Shown here piece after piece: positions 1-8,400 of a stretch of 22,549 nucleotides of DNA. Where the stretch lies: positions 1 through 22,549 of the forward strand of contig JAAAUF010000038.1 in NCBI GenBank assembly GCA_015499985.1, given 5' to 3'. The stretch's first letter is position 1. Each line of letters opens with the position of its first letter. The notes under the pieces are model-generated. The model was not told the origin of the DNA, did no database searches, and was given only the letters and a program-made list of their open reading frames with translations. Both the position numbers and the translations under genes were made by a program. Origin of the DNA: Haplosporangium gracile. Lineage: Eukaryota > Mortierellomycota > Mortierellomycetes > Mortierellales > Mortierellaceae.

Positions 1-917
1 GGAGCAGGGGTAAACGGCATGTGTTTTGTGTTGAATGGTGGTGAAGAGTGATGGAAGAACGGTGAAATGGAGAATGTGAGTATGTTCTGTGTTTTATTTT
101 ATTTGAGGTGCAAAAGAAATAACATGTGGATGTGGGTGAGTTTTTAAACTGAACTACACATTACACAGTGATGCTGCGTCATACCTGTTTTCAAGTAGTC
201 AAGGTTGAAATTTTTTTAAATTGAACACCGGTCCTAATGAAAATAAAAATGTGTATCAACCACGTGTAGTGAAAATTACTTTACACTCATTATGATGCGT
301 GTTCAAGTTCAATTCAAAATAGGGAGGATATTGAATGTGTCTGTATATGAAAAGTTGTTTGCAGACTCCAGTACGGTAATGCACAACTGACGCTTAATAT
401 TAGTCCCGTTTAAGTTATATGTTTTTGAATCAGCTCCCATTTAAAGAGGTTACAGTTCTTACATGGAGATAGAAAGGTTTTTATTTTTGAACACGGTGTC
501 TATGTCCTAACTCGGGATCTAGCCTTTATATTAAATAAGAGGGGTTATTAACTTAGAGAGAATTAAATTAGAGAGGTTCGACTGTAGGAAGCCGCGACTC
601 CTTTTCACTGAAGAGAGCTGATCGAGGGGCGGAGATAAAGTCAGTCGTCTTTGAGGACAGATTGGAATTGTTCAATGGTTGGTCCGGAGGTAGGAACAAA
701 AAGGAAAACGCCCCATTCCTCCCTTTCTTATTTTTTTCCTTGGTTGGTTTGCTATTGACAAAAAGCGTCCATGGGATCACCTTCTTCTCTTTCCCTTCTT
801 TTCATTCCCTTCTTTTCTACTGTGTTCACACACTTTTTTTCGTTCCTTCTTTAATTCCATCGCCATTTCGCTCCTTTCTCCCGCACAATACCTTCAATCG
901 TTCTTTGATATACACCA
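1..917. other. intergenic region upstream of the protease gene
   Basis: No open reading frame here resembles a known protein. The first 560 bases are AT-rich without obvious repeats and could include the 3' flank of a gene to the left. From about 720 to 900 the + strand becomes strongly pyrimidine-rich (runs of T and C), as also seen just upstream of the other + strand genes in the window. I read this as the promoter and short 5' leader of the protease gene at 918. No tRNA or other RNA gene was recognised. Confidence 0.6.
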
Positions 918-2388
918 ATGAAGATCATTACATTCACATCATTTACTCTGGCCGCAGCAGTCGCGATCGTCGCAAAAGCAGAAATTACCGCACCATCGGA
1001 TGGTCTTCTCAGGTGCTCGCCATAACTTAACACACCTCGTTGAGTCCTTATTGATATGTGTCGCCTGCAAGATAACTTACCAGCTGTATTTGCACTATCA
1101 ACCAAACTAGGATCCCAATTATCAAGAGTGAGGCTCCTCAACGTGCGCGCGATTCAAGACAGTCGTGGTACTACACTCTCCGCAAGTACGGACTCTCCCA
1201 AACCAAGAGCGAGCTGGAGTCTCAAGCAGTCTCTGCACTGCCATTAGTCGACGTTGGCTACGATAAGGAGGCGAGTAAAGATTACTAGCCTTGTAGTCGG
1301 TATGGGATTGGTGAAAAGACTTGAACTCAAAGGTTAGGTATGTTTTGCTCACCCGGCATTGTCGTCAATGCTCACCCTTATAGTACTATGGATTGGTCGG
1401 TATCGGCACTCCTCCTCAGATGCTCAAGCTGCAGTTTGACACAGGTTCCTCGCGGTTCGTCGTTTCTACGACAGAATGCCCGGTCTGCTCAGGGACTTCC
1501 CCCTTCAATAGCGCACTCTCCAGTACCTTCCGTGCGGGAGTTCAACCCTGGAAGATCCAGTATGGTGATAATTCATCTGCTGCGGGTGTTATAGCAGAGG
1601 ACAAAGTCACTCTTGGCAGTATCAGTGTCCAGAATCAAAAGCTGAACCTGGTGCAAACCGAGAGTGCCAACTTTGACGACACCGTGGACGGTGTGTTGGG
1701 TCTCTCCTTTGGCGCCATCTCGGGAAGCACGACAGTGTTTGAGAGCATGCTTGAGCAGAAATTGGTCGACGAAGGCGTCTTTTCGTTCTTCTTTGGCAAG
1801 CGGGATATCAACGGCGGAGGCGAGGTGATCTTTGGCGGAGTGGACATGGATCGTGTCGGGCCAGGGAACACGATTATATACACGCCAGTGACGGAGGCGA
1901 CCCACTGGAACATTGACGTGCAGGACTTTATCATGAACGACGGGTCGTTTGCAAAGGATAAGAATACAACGTCTATTCGATCGGTCGTGGACACAGGGAC
2001 GACGCTGCTGGTTGGACCTGAGGATTGGGCACACTGGTATCACAGCCGGATCCCCAGAGCACGCAAGTCCCGAGAGACGTGGGTGGTCCCTTGCAAGGGT
2101 CAGAGCAAGCTGTCGGTGGTGATTGAGGGCAAGACTTTCACGGTACCATATGAGGACTTGGCGATGGCGTCTATTGGAGCTGGATTGTGTTTCTCTGCGG
2201 TACAGACCAGCTCGGCGGACTTTTTGATCCTGGGGGATGTGTTTTTGAAGAACAATTATGTGGTGTTTGACCAGGCGGAGAAGCGTGTTGGTTTTGCACC
2301 ATTGAATACCGAGGTTAAGAAGGTGACGACCGCCGCCGATACTGAGGACGAGGATGCGGCATCTGGTCGTGCCCAGGAGGAGTTTTAG
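918..2388 (+). CDS. secreted pepsin-like aspartic protease (A1 family), three exons
   Basis: Exons 918-1012, 1111-1270 and 1384-2388 join in phase to give a 419-residue preproprotein, a normal length for rhizopuspepsin-like A1 proteases. The ATG at 918 opens a hydrophobic signal peptide (MKIITFTSFTLAAAVAIVAKA). A basic propeptide follows (about residues 22-80), then the mature start LPLVDVGYDKEYYGLVGIGTPP. Catalytic aspartates are D104 (FDTGSS) and D288 (VDTGTT); the flap tyrosine lies in IQYGDNSSAAG. The C-terminal lobe has VVPC, ILGDVFLKNNYVVFD and RVGFAP. Cysteine pairs ECPVC and VVPC...GLC suit the two usual disulfides. An acidic C-terminal extension (TEDEDAASGRAQEEF) follows the fold. 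It should be an endopeptidase, secreted or vacuolar, active at acid pH. No GPI-type C-terminal hydrophobic segment is seen. A transposon begins 24 nt after the stop. Confidence 0.93.
1013..1110 (+). other. intron 1 of the aspartic protease gene
   Basis: 98 bp, starting GTGCTC (a weak donor) and ending CTAG. It was chosen because it joins the signal-peptide exon (phase 2, ...CTC AG) to the propeptide exon (G ATC CCA ATT ATC) in frame. Reading through gives a stop almost at once. Confidence 0.75.
1271..1383 (+). other. intron 2 of the aspartic protease gene, probable GC-AG intron
   Basis: 113 bp. The conserved protein junction VGYDKE/YYGLVGIG fixes the exon ends: the upstream exon finishes GAG at 1270 and the downstream exon starts TAC at 1384 after TATAG. 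The bases at the donor are GCGAGT, so this is GC-AG, not GT-AG. The nearby GT at 1275 would shift the phase and destroy the conserved segment. Confidence 0.7.
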
Positions 2389-2412
2389 CCATGAACTTTG
2401 AAGCAGCACAGT

Positions 2413-2446
2413 AGACGTCTTTCGAAGCCCAAAATTACATTCAAAA
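2413..2446 (+). repeat. left terminal inverted repeat of the Harbinger element
   Basis: 34 bases identical to the reverse complement of 5207-5240. The outermost 8 bases AGACGTCT are themselves palindromic. A 12-base motif CAAAATTACATT (2430-2441) is followed by a degenerate copy CAAAAAAACATT (2442-2453). These subterminal repeats are candidate binding sites for the Myb-like protein or transposase (inference). Confidence 0.95.
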
Positions 2447-2651
2447 AAACATTACAAATGACATAATTTCGATTTACAGAGGTAAATCTTTTTTTTTTCA
2501 CGTATTTTTCAACAGTTTCCACATCCGCTGGTGTCAAAGCTGATGATAATTACACGACATTGTGACGTGCGGAATTCACAGTCCAGAGGCCTGAAGAAGG
2601 CTAAAAACAACTGTTGTTTTGAGAACAACCAAAACAACATAACACCACAAC

Positions 2652-3974
2652 ATGTCGCAAAGCGCCTCTACCTCGCGAATCAGCAAACGCCCGCGTTATC
2701 GCTCTACTTCACCTCGGCGGAACATCGACCTTCCTTCCTCGGACACAGCAAGGATCCTCGGAGTCTCAAGTGTGGACGATCAGCTCTCAGCAATCAGCAG
2801 ACCTGATACCGAACTCATAGATGAGCATGATGGAGGAACAGGGGGTGAGACTGAAGAGGAAGTCGGTGATGATGAAACAGACACGGACGACTTAGCAGGT
2901 GGAAGCTTGATTTCACCTGAAGAGGCTGACGTAGGTCTCCCTTCTCAACGCGCTCGGACAGCCTTTGTTGGATTCAAGGACCCTAAACTCGAACTTGTTT
3001 TGCTCCATGCTCTGGATGCAGTGAGACCCTTCGGTGCTCAACACGGACGGAAACTTGATGCCTGGAAGAGCGTCGTTCAGAATCTGAAGGATCATGATGC
3101 CATTGAACAAGAGGCAGGACGTCCGGCAGTTTTCAGTCTCGTTAACACGCGTGTGTGTCAAGCAAAATGGAACACTCTTTCTGACGAATATGCCGAACAC
3201 TTGCGTGAAATGCGCAGGACTACTGGAGCCAATCCGACACTCACCAAACGATTGCAACTCATGGGAGCGATTTACGATTATGAACTATCCTGCAAGGAGG
3301 ACTCGACACGCAAGAAGCAGAAGAGGTCGCACGACAACGCTCGTAAAGAGAGTAATCGGGTGAACGGCCTGGCTTTGTTGGAAAGGTCTCGATTAGGCCC
3401 GTCTCGAGGACTACCTTCCTTGCCCCAATCTTCCACAGCTCAAGCCAGCGACATGCTCAATTCTGCAGATCCATCTTCTCCTGCTAGTCTGGCCCGGTCT
3501 TCATCTGAGGTTTTTTCAGGAACAGAGTCAGATTCCAGCATCTCCATGATTTCCTCATCCTCAGTCCGTACCCCAAGAACTCCGGGGCTGAGAAAGCGAG
3601 CTATGGCGGAATTTGCAAATGAAACCATCAAGACCGCCGCTGATGCAATAGCTAGGCAAGCCGAATATCAACAAAAGCAGATGGAACTTCTCATCCAAGA
3701 TCAGGCAGAACGGAGGGCGGTGGAGCAACGACGCATGGAGCTTGAGGCTCGGGACAAGGAAGAGCGGAGAGAGGCAGAGCAACGGCGTATGGAGTGGGAA
3801 GAAAAATTGAGGATGGAGCAGAAGCAGGAGCGGGAAGAATCGCACGCGAGGTTTCAGGAACTTCTCAAAACTCAAGGGGATGTTACAGCCGCCACCATTT
3901 CTACCATATCTAAGCAGAATGCGGAGGCTTCTGAGAAGCTTATCATGGCAATTTTGCAGGCTCTAAAAAAATAA
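2652..3974 (+). CDS. Harbinger-associated Myb/SANT-like DNA-binding protein
   Basis: A 440-residue intronless ORF from ATG 2652, about 205 bases inside the left TIR. The N-terminus is basic and serine-rich (SKRPRYRSTSPRR, a possible nuclear localisation signal), followed by an acidic stretch (about residues 55-80). Residues about 108-210 look like a trihelix/Myb-SANT domain (WKSVVQNL, QAKWNTLSDEY, TKRLQLMGAIYDYE). A serine-rich linker follows, and about residues 325-440 form a charged coiled coil with repeated EQRRME units. In Harbinger transposons such a protein carries the transposase into the nucleus and to the subterminal repeats; here that role is inferred from architecture and position. 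Its stop lies 15 nt from the stop of the opposing transposase gene. Confidence 0.86.
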   Translation: MSQSASTSRISKRPRYRSTSPRRNIDLPSSDTARILGVSSVDDQLSAISRPDTELIDEHDGGTGGETEEEVGDDETDTDDLAGGSLISPEEADVGLPSQRARTAFVGFKDPKLELVLLHALDAVRPFGAQHGRKLDAWKSVVQNLKDHDAIEQEAGRPAVFSLVNTRVCQAKWNTLSDEYAEHLREMRRTTGANPTLTKRLQLMGAIYDYELSCKEDSTRKKQKRSHDNARKESNRVNGLALLERSRLGPSRGLPSLPQSSTAQASDMLNSADPSSPASLARSSSEVFSGTESDSSISMISSSSVRTPRTPGLRKRAMAEFANETIKTAADAIARQAEYQQKQMELLIQDQAERRAVEQRRMELEARDKEERREAEQRRMEWEEKLRMEQKQEREESHARFQELLKTQGDVTAATISTISKQNAEASEKLIMAILQALKK

Positions 3975-3989
3975 CTTTCATTCTTTTAT

Positions 3990-5096
3990 TCACTGGTTCA
4001 TACTGAAATATTGGTGCAATGTTGGAGGATCAATGGAAAAGTGCATGTTTGTCTGGTCACCAAAGTAACAAGTATGGATGTTGGTGAGTAAAACGGCAAA
4101 TCGATAGTAATATTCGACAGGGGTGGACAACAAGCGATGAGATCTGGGAAAATCGATGCCGGAGCAATACTTGGTGACTTGTCCGAACGCCCATTCGACA
4201 ATAATACGCATACTGTTGCATCCTTGGTTGAATGCTTCTTGTTCTGGTTCAAGATGCCCTCTATACCCAACGATCATGTGTGGGTCAGGTTCATAAGCGG
4301 CATCGCCATAAATCGCAAGAGTACAACCGTCTAAGTCGAAAGCATGTTCGTTGAGGATGTCGACAAGGCCGGAGTCTTTGTAAATAGTATAGTCGTGGGT
4401 GGTCCCAGGGTATGCTTTGCTGATGTGTATAATGATGCCGTCGGGGGCAACAACGGCTTGGTACTTGATGGCATGCAGATGCTTGTGGCCATTGAACACT
4501 GCCTGTTGGTTGATCGAAGGCGCAGGAATCTTGCGTACGGTACCATCGATCATCCCAATAATGGAGTTACACTGTCGATTGCTTCGCTCATAGCAGAGAT
4601 CGGCATAGTGTCCAAGCTTGGCTGGAGTCAACCGACGATGGTCCCATGTCAGCAGGCGATCCCAGCGCAATACATTTGCCTTGATAAACCCGTTGATGAG
4701 TCTAGATATCGCAGGGGCACTCCTATGAAATGTCTCTTCCATCCTGTTTAGGCGAGCAGGGAAAACTAGACGATGTATCACCATACACAGCTCCGTCAAC
4801 GAGTCGGCATGGTCTCCGGAGCTTGTCTTGAAAAAAGGGCCAACAGCAAGGACGTCGACTATCTCCTGCAACTGGGTACAGGTGAAAACGTAGTGCTCCA
4901 TGCAGTAAGCGGTCGAGAAAGCGCGCACGTCAAATGACGCGTCAAGTGCGAAGGGGCGACCAACGGAGGCTCGGTTCGGGTCATCGTCCTGGTCTGCAAC
5001 ATAGTACTCATCCTTGTCGTCGTCGTACAGGAGATGCAGTTGCAATGAGCATACTACAAGAAGAAGATCTGCCATGTGGTGCCGAAAAGAGGACAA
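3990..5096 (-). CDS. PIF/Harbinger DDE transposase (HARBI1-like)
   Basis: A 368-residue intronless ORF on the minus strand with ATG at 5096, about 110 nt inside the right TIR. Family motifs are present in order: GMIDGT with D184, YPGTTHDYTIYKDSGL, AIYGDAAY with D265, and RIIVEWAFG with E301. These give the complete DDE catalytic triad of the DDE_Tnp_4/Harbinger superfamily. Residues about 70-140 form the predicted helical DNA-binding part seen before the catalytic core in these enzymes. It should cut and paste the element through its inverted repeats. The length is typical (350-420) and no frameshift or stop interrupts it, so it may be functional. The minus-strand stop is immediately followed by, and overlaps, a poly(A) signal (TGAATAAA). 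Confidence 0.95.
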   Translation of the reverse strand: MSSFRHHMADLLLVVCSLQLHLLYDDDKDEYYVADQDDDPNRASVGRPFALDASFDVRAFSTAYCMEHYVFTCTQLQEIVDVLAVGPFFKTSSGDHADSLTELCMVIHRLVFPARLNRMEETFHRSAPAISRLINGFIKANVLRWDRLLTWDHRRLTPAKLGHYADLCYERSNRQCNSIIGMIDGTVRKIPAPSINQQAVFNGHKHLHAIKYQAVVAPDGIIIHISKAYPGTTHDYTIYKDSGLVDILNEHAFDLDGCTLAIYGDAAYEPDPHMIVGYRGHLEPEQEAFNQGCNSMRIIVEWAFGQVTKYCSGIDFPRSHRLLSTPVEYYYRFAVLLTNIHTCYFGDQTNMHFSIDPPTLHQYFSMNQ

Positions 5097-5206
5097 GAAA
5101 GCTAACTAATAATAACCAAAAAAGTTTAGACAGCATGTACGATCCAACCTTCTTCCAGAAAAACCCCTTAACAGCCTCCCTATTTTCAATTTTTACTTTA
5201 ATGTAA

Positions 5207-5240
5207 TTTTGAATGTAATTTTGGGCTTCGAAAGACGTCT
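5207..5240 (-). repeat. right terminal inverted repeat of the Harbinger element
   Basis: A perfect 34-base inverted copy of the left end. Immediately inside and overlapping it are two exact tandem copies of AATGTAATTTTG (5200-5211 and 5212-5223), the counterpart of the 12-base motif at the left end. Confidence 0.95.
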
Positions 5241-5243
5241 AGT

Positions 5244-5463
5244 AAATCATATTTTTACACGCGTTTTAGAAAGAGTCCAATTTCCTGTGGCTTGGCCTCA
5301 TCTCCTCCCTTTCTCTCGCGCGCCCTTCTTCTCCTCTCCTTCAAAGAGTGTGTTATTTCTCACCTGTGCCATCCGCGCTTTCTTCTTTTTTTTGCTTAAC
5401 TTCACTTCTCTCGTCCTTGAACAACCACCACTCGTCGACACACAAGGCAACCTCAGCACAAAT
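5244..5463 (+). promoter_or_regulatory. promoter/5' leader of the Ssr4-like gene
   Basis: 220 bases between the transposon end and the ATG at 5464. About 5290-5410 is pyrimidine-rich (CTCC, TTCTC runs, CTCTCGCGCGCCC), the same leader style as the other + strand genes here. No clear TATA box is visible. Sequences that were farther upstream before the insertion are now about 2.8 kb away. Confidence 0.4.
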
Positions 5464-8400
5464 ATGTCGAACCGGATCCCGCCAGGGCTTGCAGGGGAGC
5501 TCTACTGCAGAGCAAACATAGACCCCATGATCTACAACGTCATGAACCCCCAGATCGCGACAGAACTCCTTGACAGGGCCTGGCACATGCTCAGCCAGGG
5601 TCAGATCTCCTTCTCCTTCAACTACATCGACAAGCCTAAAGGTACTTTCCCATACACACACAACCGAGGAGAAGCAATCTTCTCCTCTTTGAGGTGCATG
5701 AGTGTACTTGCATCAACTTACTCAGTAACTAACAACTGTTCCATCTATTATTTGAATTGTCATCGTGTAGAGGGCAGTGGATTCTTCTTGAAAGTGCAGC
5801 CCGATGAAGGAGTCATGGCGCCTCACGATGGGTAAATGAAAATATAAACAAATTCGAAGTTGTCGTAATGATCTTTATTGTTATTTATTTGATTTCAAGT
5901 CGAATACTATGAACAAATAAAAACTGATGCTTTTGCTATTCATCTCCTTTCAACTACTAGCTTCCAGTACATGGATGATGAAGTCGCATATGGATACCCT
6001 GGCGACCCTGTAAGAGAACAAACTTGAGCCCCTGAAGCACGTTAAGGACAATGGCGACACGCATCGATACCGACGAACGTGGAATAACCAGGAGGAATAC
6101 ACGGAGAGTTCTAACAACATATACGTCTGTTGTCGCGTTACTTTCTTATATTTTTGTCTGAATAGAGACTTAGCATTACGGAACGATCGCAAGGATTCGC
6201 GACAGGAGACCAGTACACACACATCGTTCGACGAAGATACACGCTAACCCAGCCCGGACGGGATGCCTTGGCCTTTTTGCACTACGCCAAGGCAGAGGTT
6301 AACCGTGAGTTCTTGCTTTATTGCACCAGCACCAGTTTCAAGCCGGTTGATGATCATGGTCGCTCGGCCTTTCATTTCCTAAAAGATTTTGTATTAATCC
6401 TTTTTGTATATTGCGTACCTTTTAGGCTCCGTGGTGGTGGATGCACGCAGAGCAAGGACACCTGCCCGTCAATACCCGTTGAAGCCTATCCCCGGTATCC
6501 CAGGACCCGTTCCAGTTCCTCAACAACCACCTCAACAAGGATACCCACAAGGATACAGACCTCAACAAGCACCACCCAAGATGGCCGGCCCATATGCCGG
6601 CTCACCCATCAACGGATCCCCCGCTTCACCTCAGCAGGCTCCTGGAAACTATGGTCGTTTCGCAGCTGTTCCTGCGCCCGTTCCTGGACCTCCTGGAGGA
6701 CAGGCTGGACCCCAGAGATTGGCCTCTGTGAACTCGGGAGCATACGGAAACCAGAGACACGAGAAAAAATCCAGCCACAAAAAGCATCAGCAACAACAAC
6801 AGCAACACCAGCAACCTCAGCTGACTCCTCAGCAGCATGCTCAGGTGTTGGCTCAACAACAAGCTCAGGCCCAAGAAGATGCAGAGGAGCCTTCAGGCGA
6901 CGAATTAGACTTTTTGACAGCCAAGGATGTAGCTGTTGCTCGCTACAAGAGAAACCACGACTACATTGCCGAAGTCTTTTCTCCCTACCCTACCTGTAAG
7001 TGTTCATTCTTGTTTCGGACTATGTTGGAGTTTGAGTACTAGATATTGAGAATTCACGGAATGCATTATTATTGAATGACTTGTTAACATTGTTTTGGGT
7101 CGCTGTGCTGTTATTAGCAAGGATCATTCCTCCTCGGCCCGAATTCCAGCAGTCGATAAACTTTTTGAAGTCCTTGAGCGAAAAGCATAACGACGATTTG
7201 GATGCCGCCAAGACTGAGCATACCGAAAAGATCAAGAAGTTCAAGGCTGAGGCGACCGTACTTTACAAAGGACTGGAGGAGTTGAAACAGGCTACCACTG
7301 TTCAGGTGCGTGTTGGTTGTATTTCCTGTAGCAAAGGCATTTGTGAATGCCTTTTCGCAAACTTTCTACTGACATTTTTCTTTCACTCGACGGATATACT
7401 ATTATAGGAGGTGTTTGCTGCTAATGAGAGAGTCGAGGCATTCAAAGGAATGGCAGTCCAGCCTTACTCTGCTCTCCGCCAGGTGGATCTTCCCAAGGAC
7501 GAACTCTCTCGCACACCGGAGTTGAAGGCTGCTCGCCTTCCCAAGGAGATTGCGGAGGCTGTTCAAATCAATGCTGAGGGCGTGAATGGAGGAGTGCCTA
7601 CTGCACCAGTTGCGCCCATTGCAGCCACAGAGGCTATGGAGGTGGATAGATCGGCAATCGCTGCCGCACCGGAGAACACTGCCTGGGCTGTACAACAGGA
7701 TACAGTCATGACAAGCACCACCGAATCAACGCCTGCGCCAGTATTGGCGCCTACACCAGCAGCAGCTCCAGCAATGGCATCCGCATCAGTAGAAGTACCA
7801 GTCCCTGTAGAAGCACCACTCTCTGTTGTGGTACCAGTCGCAGTGGAAGCACCAGAGCCCACAATTGCATATGCACCCGCACCAACGCCTTCATCAGCAC
7901 CAGTTTCAGTAGCTGAGGTGGTTCCAGCGCCTATTGTGGAGCTTTCACAAGCTGTCCTCGCTCCTGTTGATGTTATCATGGAGGAGGCACACCCTGCACC
8001 CATTGAGCACACATCTATTGAGCATACACCCATTGAGCACGCACCCGTTGAGGCTGCACCTGTTGAGCCTACACTTCCAGTAATCGAGTCAGCTCCAGTT
8101 GCCCCTGTCGAATCTACACCCACTTTTGTTGCTCCAGTCGAAATGCCTGCCGAAACGCCTGTGGAAACCCCAAACGAAACTCTAGTAGCTGCTCTTGCCG
8201 AAGCTCCAGTTGCTGCACTTGTCGGGACCTCCGCTGAAGCGGTCCTTCAGATTCCCATTGATACACCCATGGAGACGCCTATTGAGACGCCTATTGAGAC
8301 ACCTGCCGAGACGCCTGTTCTCACACCCATCGTGGCTCTTACGGAGGTCCCTGTGGAGGTTCATGTTGAGACTGTTACGCCTATTGCCACGCTTGCTGCC

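Larger units (their letters stand above)
2410..5243. mobile_element. complete PIF/Harbinger DNA transposon with AGT target-site duplication
   Basis: The element runs 2413-5240 (2828 bp), flanked by AGT at 2410-2412 and 5241-5243. Its ends are 34-bp perfect inverted repeats (2413-2446 and 5207-5240) starting AGACGTCTTTCGAAGCCCAA, with partial similarity continuing inward. It holds two convergent intact ORFs: a Myb/SANT-like protein (+) and a DDE transposase (-). That gene pair, the 3-bp duplication and the size all fit autonomous PIF/Harbinger elements. Identical TIRs and TSDs and unbroken ORFs suggest a recent insertion (inference). It sits between the protease stop (24 nt away) and the Ssr4-like gene start (220 nt away), so it separated two closely spaced host genes. 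A class I retroelement is excluded by the ends and the DDE enzyme. Confidence 0.94.

Noticed and set aside
1573..2409. A 278-codon minus-strand frame opposite the protease
   Set aside because: It lacks any recognisable motif and lies entirely antisense to a well-supported catalytic exon.
6010..6165. A frame within the Ssr4-like gene reading ENKLEPLKHVKDNGDTHRYRRTWNN, which first looked like part of the conserved RRRYR region
   Set aside because: It is out of phase with the preceding exon and has an in-frame stop (TAA) just before it. The real motif IVRRRYTLTQ is downstream, and a GT-AG intron 6010-6165 joins the exons in phase.
7563..8123. A 186-codon minus-strand frame rich in G, T, S and A
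   Set aside because: It is the antisense shadow of the A/P/V/E repeat tail of the Ssr4-like protein; low-complexity coding repeats keep the opposite frame open.
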